Shown piece by piece: positions 5,321-13,167 of a stretch of 20,500 nt of DNA (position 1 is its first letter; the number at the start of each line of letters is the position of its first letter). This stretch comes from Spirochaetia bacterium (lineage in GTDB: Bacteria; Spirochaetota; Spirochaetia; Treponematales; Breznakiellaceae), in NCBI GenBank assembly GCA_025997715.1, contig BNUY01000038.1, positions 1 through 20,500 of the forward strand, written 5' to 3'. The notes under the pieces were generated by a model that saw only the letters and a list, made by a program, of their open reading frames with translations, searched no databases and was not told the origin of the DNA. The translations under genes and the position numbers were made by a program.

Positions 5321-6997
5321 ATGTACCATCCCGAATCGGTCATATTCGACGGCATTGAAAAAATCGTTACCCTCTCAAAACAAATGGGCCTGGGGGAGGA
5401 ACTGTACGCCGCCGCCGGAGAGGAGCTTATCACCATCGGCCTGCGGCTGGGTCTGGGGATAAACCATATCCAGGTTATCCTGTTCTGCCACATCCTCGCC
5501 GGGAAAGAGAGCCATCCCATCAGCGCCGCCGAAATTGCGGAGGAACTCAACTGTAGTTCCATCAGGATGATACAATACACCGCCGATTTTGAAGCGCTTT
5601 CGGCACGGCAGCTTATCCGCAGCATCATCAAAAAGGAAACCAAAACCTATTTTGTTCCCGCCGAAGTAATCACCGCCCTCAGAACCAACAAGGAATACCA
5701 ACCCGAAACACATTCGAATATCCCGCCGGAACAATTCTTTGATGTCCTTGATACCCTTTTTACGGAGAAAGAAAAGGATACCCGGACCTTCTATGAACTT
5801 GCCTTTGATATAAAAAACCTCCTGGATAATAACCGGCAGCTTCTGTTCGCACAAAAGGTGCGGGAACTAAAATTGAAAGCCCCCGACCAGGTTCTTTTCA
5901 TGTACTTCTGCCATGAAAAAGTAAACTCTCCTCAAGGCTGGGTACACCTGTATGAAATCGACGACATCTGCGAGGATCGCCTGGTAACCCGCCGTCTCAA
6001 ACGTTCTCTCCTGAATAATGAAAACATCCTCTGTAAAAACGGCCTTATCCGTAATTGCAACGATCAAAGCTACCGGAATAGGGAGACCTTTACCCTGAGC
6101 GCCAAAGCGGCAAAGGAATTTCTCGGGGAACTCAAGATAAAACACCGGGTGTCAAAAAATCAAAGCGGCCTCTATGGGTATAAACGGATCAAACCCAAGG
6201 AACTTTTTTACAATGAACAGGAACAACGGCAAATAGAAACCCTCACCAGCCTTCTTCGGGATGATAATTTCCGGCAGGTTCAACGGCGCCTTTCTGAAAG
6301 CGGTATGCGCACCGGCTTCGCCTGTCTTTTTTCCGGCGCGCCGGGCACGGGCAAAACCGAAACTGCCCGGCAGCTTGCCCGCCGCACCGGACGGGATATT
6401 ATGGAAGTTGATATAGCGGAAACAAAAAGCATGTGGTTTGGGGAGAGTGAAAAGAAGGTCAAAGAAATCTTTGACCGGTATTCGTCACTGGTACTGCGCT
6501 GCGAAAAAAATAAAAACCATCTTACCCCGATTCTTCTTTTTAACGAAGCTGACGGGGTAATCGGGAAACGCATTGAATTGACCGGCAATGGCCGTTCTGT
6601 CTCGATAGACAAGACCCTTAACGCCATGCAAAACATCATCCTCCAGGAATTCGAAAACCTCAAGGGCATTCTTATTGCCACCACCAACCTGGTGACAAAC
6701 CTTGACCCGGCCTTTGACCGCCGCTTCCTCTACAAAATTGAATTCGGTAAACCCACATCAAAGGCCCGGCAGAATATCTGGCGCGCCATGATCCCCAGCC
6801 TCTGCATCCACGATGCCAACGAACTTGCCGCGAACTTCGATTTTTCCGGCGGGCAGATTGAGAACATCGCCCGGAAACGGGCCATAGACCTGGTTCTTGA
6901 GGGCAAAGAGCCTGACCTGGACCGGCTGTCCGAGCTGTGCCGGGAGGAACTCATGGTGAAGAATGAAGGGAGGCAGATAGGGTTTATACCACCGTAA
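5321..6997 (+). CDS. AAA+ ATPase with N-terminal winged-helix-like region
   Basis: A 558-residue cytoplasmic ATPase. The start at 5321 follows GGAG at 5310-5313 by the usual spacing; the ATG six codons earlier belongs to the promoter. Around residues 65-110 is a helix-turn-helix-like segment (ISAAEIAEELNCSS...). The AAA+ core lies at about 330-490: Walker A GAPGTGKT (339-346), a pore-loop-like MWFGES, Walker B ILLFNEAD (404-411), sensor 1 ATTN (453-456) and arginine finger DRRF (466-469). Walker B has Asn where Asp is usual; the catalytic Glu is kept. I recall similar ATPases with FNEAD in Bacteroidota, whose function is not established. It probably remodels a protein or nucleic acid complex, perhaps with the upstream proteins. 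Its 3' end faces truA with only 13 bases between. Confidence 0.8.
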   Translation: MYHPESVIFDGIEKIVTLSKQMGLGEELYAAAGEELITIGLRLGLGINHIQVILFCHILAGKESHPISAAEIAEELNCSSIRMIQYTADFEALSARQLIRSIIKKETKTYFVPAEVITALRTNKEYQPETHSNIPPEQFFDVLDTLFTEKEKDTRTFYELAFDIKNLLDNNRQLLFAQKVRELKLKAPDQVLFMYFCHEKVNSPQGWVHLYEIDDICEDRLVTRRLKRSLLNNENILCKNGLIRNCNDQSYRNRETFTLSAKAAKEFLGELKIKHRVSKNQSGLYGYKRIKPKELFYNEQEQRQIETLTSLLRDDNFRQVQRRLSESGMRTGFACLFSGAPGTGKTETARQLARRTGRDIMEVDIAETKSMWFGESEKKVKEIFDRYSSLVLRCEKNKNHLTPILLFNEADGVIGKRIELTGNGRSVSIDKTLNAMQNIILQEFENLKGILIATTNLVTNLDPAFDRRFLYKIEFGKPTSKARQNIWRAMIPSLCIHDANELAANFDFSGGQIENIARKRAIDLVLEGKEPDLDRLSELCREELMVKNEGRQIGFIPP

Positions 6998-7010
6998 GAC
7001 GTATTCTACC

Positions 7011-7799
7011 CTACCCCCGGAAATACTCCACCCGCCACAAAAACAAGCCGTTTGCCGCAACCGTCGGCCCCGCCAAGCTCCGGTCCCCCGACTCAATGAT
7101 CCGCTTCAATTCCTCCGGGGGCGTCCCCTGTTCCTCGTAGTACAGCAATGTTCCTACCAGGGAGCGGACCATCTTCCACAAAAAAGCGTTGGCGCAGACT
7201 TCAAAGACCAGGGTATCCCCTGCTACCGTAAAGCCGGCATGGAAAAAATAGCGGGTCCGGGAAAGGCTTGGGTCACGGGGCCGGGCGAAAAGGGAACAGT
7301 CCAGTTCCCCCCGGAAGAGCCGGGCGTAGGCGGCAAGGAGGTCCAGCCGGGGACGGCGCCAAAGCTGGATGTTGTAACGCAGTTCATGGGGCAATGCCGG
7401 ACGGCCGCAGATAAGGTGGTACCGGTAGGTGCGGGACCGGGCGTCAAAGCGGGCATGGAAATCAGGCAGTGTTTCTTTCGCCTCCAGAATCCGAATGTCA
7501 CGGGGAAGCAGGCTGTTCAGGGCCGGGACAAATTTTTCCGCAGGAATACTGGTAATGGATGTATAAAAATTGGCGGTCTGCCCCGCCGCATGAACCCCCG
7601 CGTCGGTCCTTCCCGCCCCGGTCAGCCGTAAGGGGCGCTTGTGGATTTTCTCAAGGGCCGCCTCCAGGGTGTTCTGAACCGTACGGTACGCAGCGTTACT
7701 GTTGCATCCCTGGCGCTCGCCTCCCTGGCGCTGCCACCCGGAAAAATCCGTCCCGTCATACGCGATAAGCAGCTTGATGTTGCGAACGGTGTCAGGCAT
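7011..7799 (-). CDS. truA: tRNA pseudouridine(38-40) synthase
   Basis: A 262-residue TruA, which converts uridines 38-40 in the tRNA anticodon arm to pseudouridine. It shows the N-terminal YDGTDFSGWQRQ, the catalytic loop GAGRTDAGVHA with Asp66, the central FHARFDARSRTYRY motif, and the C-terminal FLWKMVRSLVGTLL. Length is normal for the family apart from an insertion of about ten residues (around 26-38) between WQRQ and TVQN, encoded by DNA with a repeated GCGCCAGGGA. Because the insertion lies in a surface loop ahead of the catalytic region, I expect the enzyme to be active. The start overlaps the end of the DUF2225 gene by eight bases. It is the last gene of the dxs operon. Confidence 0.95.
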   Translation of the reverse strand: MPDTVRNIKLLIAYDGTDFSGWQRQGGERQGCNSNAAYRTVQNTLEAALEKIHKRPLRLTGAGRTDAGVHAAGQTANFYTSITSIPAEKFVPALNSLLPRDIRILEAKETLPDFHARFDARSRTYRYHLICGRPALPHELRYNIQLWRRPRLDLLAAYARLFRGELDCSLFARPRDPSLSRTRYFFHAGFTVAGDTLVFEVCANAFLWKMVRSLVGTLLYYEEQGTPPEELKRIIESGDRSLAGPTVAANGLFLWRVEYFRG

Positions 7800-8655
7800 T
7801 GCTTTGGTTCAGTTCTTTGCTGATATTCTCGTAGAGCGCCTTGGCGCTTTCCAGAAGGGAACCCGGTTTGGCTTTGGAGGATTTGCCCATGCCGAAAACT
7901 TTTGCCACCGTACGCCGGGCTTCCTCCAGGGAGGCGGTTCTTTGGGCGGCGTCCGCCATGGGGCCGTACTTCGACTTCAACAGGGCACAGAGGTATAAAG
8001 CTCCTTCATAGGCATAGTTTTTGTCCGTATCCGGGCCGAATACTTTAACGCTCGACAGGTTTTCTACCCCCGACTGTTCCCGGCGTATGGCGTCATTGTA
8101 GAGAAACTGCGCTTTCTTTTTGAACAGCGTTGCTAACCAATCGTAATGCTGTCCGGGATTTTTCACATTGATCTCGTCCAGAAGCCACCCGGTCCGCAGA
8201 GCCGCTATGCCCTGTTTGATGGTGGGGGAAAATTCCTTGGGGAAAAAATCGTAACACCGGACTACCAGATACAGGGACGCCGCGCCGGAAACCAGCCCCC
8301 GGTTTTCATGGAAATCCACGCCGGGAAAAATACTCAGGGTATCCTGCTTTCGTTTTTCCTCATCCTGTATCACCTTGGCCATGTTCGCCTTGGGGAAGCC
8401 GGAAAAATCCTTGTCCATGGAGGCAAACCAACATTCGGGGCACACCGTGGCCTGATACGCCAGGGGGTAGATATCACCGTACTTGAGGGAAGGCTCGTAG
8501 AGGCGGTGAAGTTCGTCCGTGAGGTTCCCGGCGATAAACCGCCCGCTGCCTGAAAGCAGTTCTTCCCGGTGGAAGCCGGCGTTGCACACCGGACAGGTAT
8601 AGGACTCCTTGGATTGAAAGGATATTTTTATTTCCCGATCTTCAGTCTTCTTCAT
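7792..8655 (-). CDS. DUF2225 family protein
   Basis: A 287-residue cytoplasmic protein of the DUF2225 family (PF09986), function unknown. It has an N-terminal CPVC (Cys21, Cys24) in FxSKESYTCPVC, and a second pair CPEC (Cys72, Cys75) after YPLAYQAT, probably together binding zinc. The rest is helical with a TPR-like feel (YNDAIRREQSGVENLSS, YEGALYLCALLKSKYG). The start at 8655 is preceded by AAGGAA and lies seven bases after the acpS stop; a longer in-frame start would overlap acpS. Members of this family are recalled from spirochaetes and Firmicutes. Its place between acpS and truA does not reveal a role. Confidence 0.85.
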   Translation of the reverse strand: MKKTEDREIKISFQSKESYTCPVCNAGFHREELLSGSGRFIAGNLTDELHRLYEPSLKYGDIYPLAYQATVCPECWFASMDKDFSGFPKANMAKVIQDEEKRKQDTLSIFPGVDFHENRGLVSGAASLYLVVRCYDFFPKEFSPTIKQGIAALRTGWLLDEINVKNPGQHYDWLATLFKKKAQFLYNDAIRREQSGVENLSSVKVFGPDTDKNYAYEGALYLCALLKSKYGPMADAAQRTASLEEARRTVAKVFGMGKSSKAKPGSLLESAKALYENISKELNQSNA

Positions 8656-8662
8656 GGCGGTT

Positions 8663-9037
8663 CTATTCCTTTTCCAATACCACCATGGCGATGGCGTTTT
8701 CCCGTTCATGGGTAAGGGACAGGTGTATTTTCGTGGCCCCGCTCCGGGTCAATGCCTCCGCGGCGGTTCCAAATACCTCTATCGCCGGCTGACCGTTATG
8801 ACGGTTCACCACCAGTATATCCCGGAGTACTATCCCCGCAAGTCCCGTTCCCAGGGCTTTCCCAAAGGCTTCCTTCGCCGCAAACCGGGCCGCTAAGGAA
8901 AGGGAGGCGGCGCTCCCCCGGGCCAGGGACGCGGAAAGCTCCCGGGGGTGGAAATACCGTTCCGGCAAACCCGGGATAGTCTGCCACCGTTCCAGGCGAT
9001 GCACATACACCACATCAACCCCGATACCAATGATCAT
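8663..9037 (-). CDS. acpS: Holo-[acyl-carrier-protein] synthase
   Basis: A 124-residue AcpS, normal length. It transfers 4'-phosphopantetheine from CoA to the serine of apo-ACP, which activates fatty acid synthesis. Visible motifs are IGVDVV with Mg-binding Asp8, RFAAKEAFGKALGTG with Glu56, and the C-terminal HLSLTHERENAIAMV. The start codon overlaps the stop of the YbbR gene in ATGA, so translation is likely coupled. The internal LARGSAASLSLAARF is Ala/Ser-rich but in keeping with the family helix before the second motif. Confidence 0.95.
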   Translation of the reverse strand: MIIGIGVDVVYVHRLERWQTIPGLPERYFHPRELSASLARGSAASLSLAARFAAKEAFGKALGTGLAGIVLRDILVVNRHNGQPAIEVFGTAAEALTRSGATKIHLSLTHERENAIAMVVLEKE

Positions 9038-10041
9038 GATCCCCCGGTCCCGGGATTCCTCGGCTGCCGGCGCAGTATTTGTATCCGTACCGTTTCCGGA
9101 TCCTGCCGGATAAGGGTAAACGTTTCGGGAAACAGCGCCGAAACCGGCAGGGGGAACTCGCCTGCAGAATCAATTGCCGAGCAATCCACCGAAAGGCCCA
9201 CTTCCTGATCCTGTATTCTGTCGAACATGGTCTGCCCCCCCTCAATACGGACAAAGCCGCTGCTGATTTCCAGGACGCCGAAAAATTTGTCGTCCAGATC
9301 AACAATCCTGATGGGCAGGTCTTCAAAGTTCTGCACCCTAAGCTGTTCCCGGACGACGCCTTGAAATTCAATCAGCCCGCTTCCCCGGATAATGAGCAGC
9401 GGTTCCGGGTTCACCAGCCGCAGGGCGGCGGAGAAATCCCCGGACCGGCCGCTCAAATCAATAAACTCCGTGGACAGTTCCTTCACGTCGGCCAACAATC
9501 CCGCCGGTCCCTCAAGTAACACATTGGCCGGGTCCAGGGTATAATCGCCAAGTTCATACCCCGGTTCAACGGAGCCCCTGAAATTTGGTTTAACCGGCGC
9601 CGTTTTTGTAAGACGTTCGTCCAGGACCAGGACTACCTCCAGGGGATCCACGGAAATCTCCATGGTTTCGGTCCGCAGTGCGGTTCCTTTTTTGTGGATC
9701 TGCACCGGCGCCCGGTAGGTTCCCGGCTCGGTATATTTTTCAAAGTTGATATAGGCCTGAATATCCTCTTCTATAATAGGATAGATAGTGTTGGCATCCC
9801 CCCGCAGGGTAATCCGGATCATCCCCGGATAGGGACCGGCGGGAATCAGGGCGTTGTCGGTTTCCACGGTCAGGGGAACCGAGAAGAACCGTTCCTGCAG
9901 GAGGCTCATGCGGTGAACCACAAAAAGTATGATGGCCATGAAAATGGCAATGGCCTTAGCCTGCCAGTTTTCCGCGATGACGGCGATCAATGACCGTATG
10001 CGCTGCCGTATGTCCCCCTTCTTACTGTTCAACGAGGACAT
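9034..10041 (-). CDS. cdaR: YbbR-domain protein, regulator of CdaA
   Basis: A 335-residue protein with one N-terminal membrane helix (AIAIFMAIILFVV, about residues 30-45) and an extracytoplasmic part made of YbbR-type beta repeats, such as VPLTVETDNALIPAGP and KPNFRGSVEPGYELGDYTLDPANVLLEGP. In Firmicutes YbbR/CdaR binds the diadenylate cyclase and tunes c-di-AMP output; the immediate cdaA neighbour supports the same job here. I chose the ATG at 10041 because GAGGG lies six bases upstream; a GTG seven codons earlier has no site. The gene overlaps the end of cdaA by 20 bases and the start of acpS by four. Confidence 0.85.
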   Translation of the reverse strand: MSSLNSKKGDIRQRIRSLIAVIAENWQAKAIAIFMAIILFVVHRMSLLQERFFSVPLTVETDNALIPAGPYPGMIRITLRGDANTIYPIIEEDIQAYINFEKYTEPGTYRAPVQIHKKGTALRTETMEISVDPLEVVLVLDERLTKTAPVKPNFRGSVEPGYELGDYTLDPANVLLEGPAGLLADVKELSTEFIDLSGRSGDFSAALRLVNPEPLLIIRGSGLIEFQGVVREQLRVQNFEDLPIRIVDLDDKFFGVLEISSGFVRIEGGQTMFDRIQDQEVGLSVDCSAIDSAGEFPLPVSALFPETFTLIRQDPETVRIQILRRQPRNPGTGGS

Positions 10042-10852
10042 CCTTTCCCTCAAGGGTTTCACTCACGGCCGCATCCGCCGGGCCGGCCTTTTGGCCGAGG
10101 AGTTCCTTGAGTTTGCGCTGCACCTCTAAGGAGGATAGATCGTAGTACAGCTTGCCGTCCACCGCCAGGGAAATGGCCCCGGTTTCTTCAGAAACCACCA
10201 GTATCACCGCATCTGACTGTTCCGACATCCCCAGGGAGGCACGATGCCGGGTCCCAAAGTTCTTCCGTATATCCTGCTGTTCCGAAAGGGGCAGGAAGCA
10301 TCCTGCGGCGGTGATACGGCCGTTTTGGATGATCATTGCCCCATCATGGAGGGGTCCGTCAAATTGAAAGATCGCCACAATAAGGGCGGAGCTGATATCG
10401 CCGTTTATCCGTGTACCGCTTTCCATAATATCTTTGTTGATAGTACTCCGCCGAGGGAACACCACCAGGGATCCCCGGCGGAGCTGGGACAGAATTTCCG
10501 TCGCCGTGACAACCGCCTCAAGCCGTCCTATTTGGGGTTTACTATCCGGCCTGAACAGTTCCCCCTGCCCCAGCCGCATAAATATCTTCCGCAGTTCCGG
10601 CTGAAATACGATGGCGATGGCGATAAACAGCCCCGGGGCCAGCATGGTAAGGAGCCATTGCAGGGTGGCCAGCTTCAGGACCCAAGCGATGCCGAAAACC
10701 AGGGCAAGAATACCCGCGCCCTTAATCAACTGAACCGCCTGGGTCTTTACCAACAGGTCGAACATCTTGTACAGGAGAAAAGCCAAAATGGCGATATCCA
10801 GGACCGGCCGGATACTATTATAGAGTGCGGTAAAGAGCTGAACCAATTCCAT
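10022..10852 (-). CDS. cdaA: Membrane diadenylate cyclase (c-di-AMP synthase)
   Basis: A 276-residue CdaA. Three hydrophobic segments (about 15-35, 42-62 and 66-85) anchor it, followed by a cytoplasmic DAC domain that makes c-di-AMP from two ATP. The catalytic DGA motif is in PLHDGAMII (Asp170-Gly171-Ala172) and the RHR motif in GTRHRASLG (202-204); both are intact. The sequence between them (NGRITAAGCFLPLS) is typical. After residue 255 there is a variable tail. c-di-AMP usually controls potassium and osmolyte transport and wall balance. The start overlaps the dxs end by 35 bases, so its translation is probably coupled to dxs. Confidence 0.95.
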   Translation of the reverse strand: MELVQLFTALYNSIRPVLDIAILAFLLYKMFDLLVKTQAVQLIKGAGILALVFGIAWVLKLATLQWLLTMLAPGLFIAIAIVFQPELRKIFMRLGQGELFRPDSKPQIGRLEAVVTATEILSQLRRGSLVVFPRRSTINKDIMESGTRINGDISSALIVAIFQFDGPLHDGAMIIQNGRITAAGCFLPLSEQQDIRKNFGTRHRASLGMSEQSDAVILVVSEETGAISLAVDGKLYYDLSSLEVQRKLKELLGQKAGPADAAVSETLEGKDVLVEQ

Positions 10853-12743
10853 TACGGTATTCTACCCATTCGGAGACCCGCCGGGCAATCCCCTGCCCAT
10901 CCAGTCCCGCCTGGGAGAGCAGTTCCCCCCGTTTTCCCTGGGGAACAAAGTCATCCCCGGCGGTCAAGCAGAGGATTTTCCCTTTGCAGCAATGCCTGCT
11001 CCCCAGTTCCGCCGCGTATTCCCCAAAGCCGCCGCTTTTTACCCCTTCCTCAATAAAAACCACCAGGGCGTAGCGGTTCATAATGTCCGTCAAATAGGCC
11101 TCGTCCACGGGCTTGAGAAAGCGCAGGTTATAGCAGTCCGCCGGAATATTCCGGGCATCAAGGATTGCCGCGGCCTCCATAACCTGTTGATAGAGGCTGC
11201 CCGTAAAGGCCAGGCAGCAGGGCGCTTTCCCGCTCTCGCGAATCCATACCCCCCTACCCTTTTCCAGGGGCCGGTGAAAGGCTGCATCCTCCGGCGGGCA
11301 GGCGCCCTTGGGGTAACGGATCATGCAGGGACCGGCTGCCGTAAGTGCCCAGTCCAGCATGGCCGCCAGTTCCGTTTCAGAGGCGGGGGCCAGGATGGTC
11401 AGGTTCGGCACGGTACGGAACAGGGCAATATCAAAAAGCCCCTGGTGGGTTTCCCCGTCGTCGTTCACAAACCCCGAACGGTCCAGGGCAAAGATTACCG
11501 GCAGATTTTGCAGACACACGTCATGGATCACCTGATCCACGGCTCTTTGCATGAAGGTGGAGTAGATAGCCGCCACCGGCCGCCTTCCCCGCACAGCCAG
11601 CCCCGCCGCAAAGGTTACGGCATGTCCCTCGGCGATTCCCACGTCAAAAAACCGGTCCGGGAACTCCTTTTTAAAGGGCGCAAGCCCGGTCCCCTTCTCC
11701 ATGGCCGCGCACACGGCGGTGATCCTGCGGTCGTTCCGGGCTGCCGCCAGAATAGCGCGGCTAAAGGCCCCGGTAAAGCTATTGTCCCGCGCCCCCTCAG
11801 CCGGGCCGTCAAGCCCCTGGTTTACCGAAAAAGTCCCCACCCCGTGGTAGGTAAGGGGATCGTGTTCGGCAAATTCATAGCCCCTGCCCTTATGGGTAAT
11901 CACATGGACCACCACCGGACGATTCAGGGCCCGCACATCCCTGAGCACCTCCGCCAGCCGCTGGATGGTATGCCCCTCAATGGGCCCCACGTATTCAAAC
12001 CCCAGGTCCACAAAAAAATTATCCGTATAAAAGACCGCCTTGACCGCCCGTTTCAGCCGGACCACGGCGGCAAAAAAAACATCGCCGATAAAGGGGAGCC
12101 GTTTCGCCATGGCGTCAAAATGGCGGCGGAAGCTCTGGTAGTACCCCTTCATACTCAGGCGGCTCAAATATTTGGAAAGCCCCCCCACATTACGGCCGAT
12201 GGACATCTTGTTGTCGTTGAGGATCACCACCAGGGGAAGCCCCAATTGGCCCGCGTGGGAAAGCGCCTCGTAGGCCTGCCCCCCGGTAAGCGCCCCGTCC
12301 CCAATCACCGCGACCACCCTGTTCCGCCCCCCCGAAAGGCGTTCCCCCGCCAGGAGCCCCAGTGCGGCGGAAATGGAGGTGGAAGCGTGGCCGGTATTGA
12401 AGGCATCGTGGAGACTTTCGGCGGTCTTGGGAAACCCCGCAAGGCCCCCGGCGGTACGGAGGGAGGCAAATTCCACCGCCCGCCCCGTCAAAAGCTTATG
12501 GGTATAGCACTGATGCCCCACATCCCAGACAATCTTGTCCTGTGGGGACTTAAAAACCAGGTGCAGGGCAATGGTCAACTCCACCACCCCCAGGTTGGAG
12601 GCCAAATGCCCCCCATTCCGGCTAACGGTGGATACGATGAGATGACGAATTTCCCGGGCAAGCCGGTTCAATTCCTGAAGGGATAAGGTTTTAAGATCCC
12701 CCGGTCCCTGTATCCGGGCTAAAAGGGATTCAGATTCAGCCAT
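10818..12743 (-). CDS. dxs: 1-deoxy-D-xylulose-5-phosphate synthase
   Basis: A 641-residue DXS that condenses pyruvate with glyceraldehyde 3-phosphate, the first step of the MEP isoprenoid pathway, using thiamine diphosphate. Motifs in order: SRNGGHLASNLGVVELT, WDVGHQCYTHKLLTGR, the TPP/Mg site GDGALTGG (148-155) to LNDNKMS, the pyrimidine-domain EGHAVTFAAGLA, and the C-terminal transketolase domain ending RFLKPVDEAYL. The start at 12743 gives the normal N-terminus (LLARIQGPGDLKTLS); the frame is open further upstream but that part overlaps the 29-residue gene in another frame. I see no strong ribosome binding site at 12743. It is the second gene of the operon. Confidence 0.95.
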   Translation of the reverse strand: MAESESLLARIQGPGDLKTLSLQELNRLAREIRHLIVSTVSRNGGHLASNLGVVELTIALHLVFKSPQDKIVWDVGHQCYTHKLLTGRAVEFASLRTAGGLAGFPKTAESLHDAFNTGHASTSISAALGLLAGERLSGGRNRVVAVIGDGALTGGQAYEALSHAGQLGLPLVVILNDNKMSIGRNVGGLSKYLSRLSMKGYYQSFRRHFDAMAKRLPFIGDVFFAAVVRLKRAVKAVFYTDNFFVDLGFEYVGPIEGHTIQRLAEVLRDVRALNRPVVVHVITHKGRGYEFAEHDPLTYHGVGTFSVNQGLDGPAEGARDNSFTGAFSRAILAAARNDRRITAVCAAMEKGTGLAPFKKEFPDRFFDVGIAEGHAVTFAAGLAVRGRRPVAAIYSTFMQRAVDQVIHDVCLQNLPVIFALDRSGFVNDDGETHQGLFDIALFRTVPNLTILAPASETELAAMLDWALTAAGPCMIRYPKGACPPEDAAFHRPLEKGRGVWIRESGKAPCCLAFTGSLYQQVMEAAAILDARNIPADCYNLRFLKPVDEAYLTDIMNRYALVVFIEEGVKSGGFGEYAAELGSRHCCKGKILCLTAGDDFVPQGKRGELLSQAGLDGQGIARRVSEWVEYRNGIGSALYRTL

Positions 12744-12783
12744 AGTAATGGGCGTAAAAACCCCTGCGGCCTTAAAAAAGGGC

Positions 12784-12873
12784 TCATTTGTTCTTGTGTC
12801 GGTTTTTTCTGAGCTTCTTCTTCCGCTTATGGGTTGCAATTTTTCGTAGTTTGCGTTTTCTTCCGCAGGGCAC
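12784..12873 (-). CDS. 29-residue Lys/Arg-rich protein, probably ribosome-associated
   Basis: Starting at GTG (12873), with AAGGAG at 12882-12887 eight bases upstream, the minus strand encodes 29 residues that are over half Lys, Arg and His (IATHKRKKKLRKNRH in the middle). I recall very short proteins with nearly this sequence (ATHKRKKRLRKNRHK) conserved in Bacteroidota, and short basic COX24/AURKAIP1-type ribosomal proteins elsewhere; the exact family needs a search. It sits 28 bases after a predicted transcription start and 40 bases before dxs, so it is the first gene of the operon. Its small size means automatic annotation usually misses it. Confidence 0.75.
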   Translation of the reverse strand: MPCGRKRKLRKIATHKRKKKLRKNRHKNK

Positions 12874-12907
12874 TTCGGCGACTCCTTTCCTCAAGCTGAG
12901 TTTGTCC

Positions 12908-12936
12908 AGTATGCACCGGATGTGAAAAAAGGTCAA
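12908..12936 (-). promoter_or_regulatory. Promoter of the dxs-cdaA-acpS-truA operon
   Basis: On the minus strand TTGACC (12936-12931), a 17-base spacer and CATACT (12913-12908). The expected transcript begins near 12901 and reaches the 29-residue gene after about 28 bases. The -10 CATACT is the same as in the divergent GH3 promoter. Confidence 0.6.
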
Positions 12937-12960
12937 TAGGGCTGATAGACTGACAAAGCC

Positions 12961-13097
12961 GGGGGGAGAGGGGCATGCCGGGCGTTCATGCTGTTGGGGG
13001 AATCTGCTCCGGGAGCCCGGCCCCCAGGGGGGCCCGAATAGGTCTCCCTGCGCAGGGACACCCAAATGCATTTGGCCCGTCACGCCCCTCTCCCCCC
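12961..13097. repeat. 137-bp nested-palindrome element
   Basis: The ends are inverted repeats of 23 bases (12961-12983 and 13075-13097) agreeing at 21 positions, with a GGGGGGAGAGGGGC core. Inside are a GGCCCCC/GGGGGCC hairpin near 13019-13034, a 14-base perfect palindrome centred on CCCTGCGCAGGG (13045-13058) and a 14-base perfect palindrome CCAAATGCATTTGG (13062-13075). It is very GC-rich and lies between two divergent promoters. No plausible protein is encoded. It could be a MITE or REP-like repeat or a structured RNA. I see no signal-recognition-particle or tmRNA signature in it. Confidence 0.75.
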
Positions 13098-13167
13098 GCT
13101 GCGCCATCACTGTTTCGCATTACTTCAATGCAAGTATGCGCTGGCCCTGGGTCGTGAGTGTTTTATA

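Noticed and set aside
10992..12686. A long open frame of 564 codons on the plus strand opposite dxs
   Set aside because: It is a mirror of the GC-rich dxs coding strand, Pro/Gly/His/Arg-rich with no domain, while dxs on the minus strand shows all family motifs.
12961..13097. Structured element considered as signal recognition particle RNA or 6S RNA
   Set aside because: The conserved GGTCCGGAAGGAAGCAGC-type loop is absent on both strands, and there is no single long stem with a central bubble of 6S shape.
12784..13110. A 108-codon minus-strand frame crossing the palindromic element
   Set aside because: Only its last 29 codons have ribosome binding site support; the rest translates the palindromes and the promoter and looks random.
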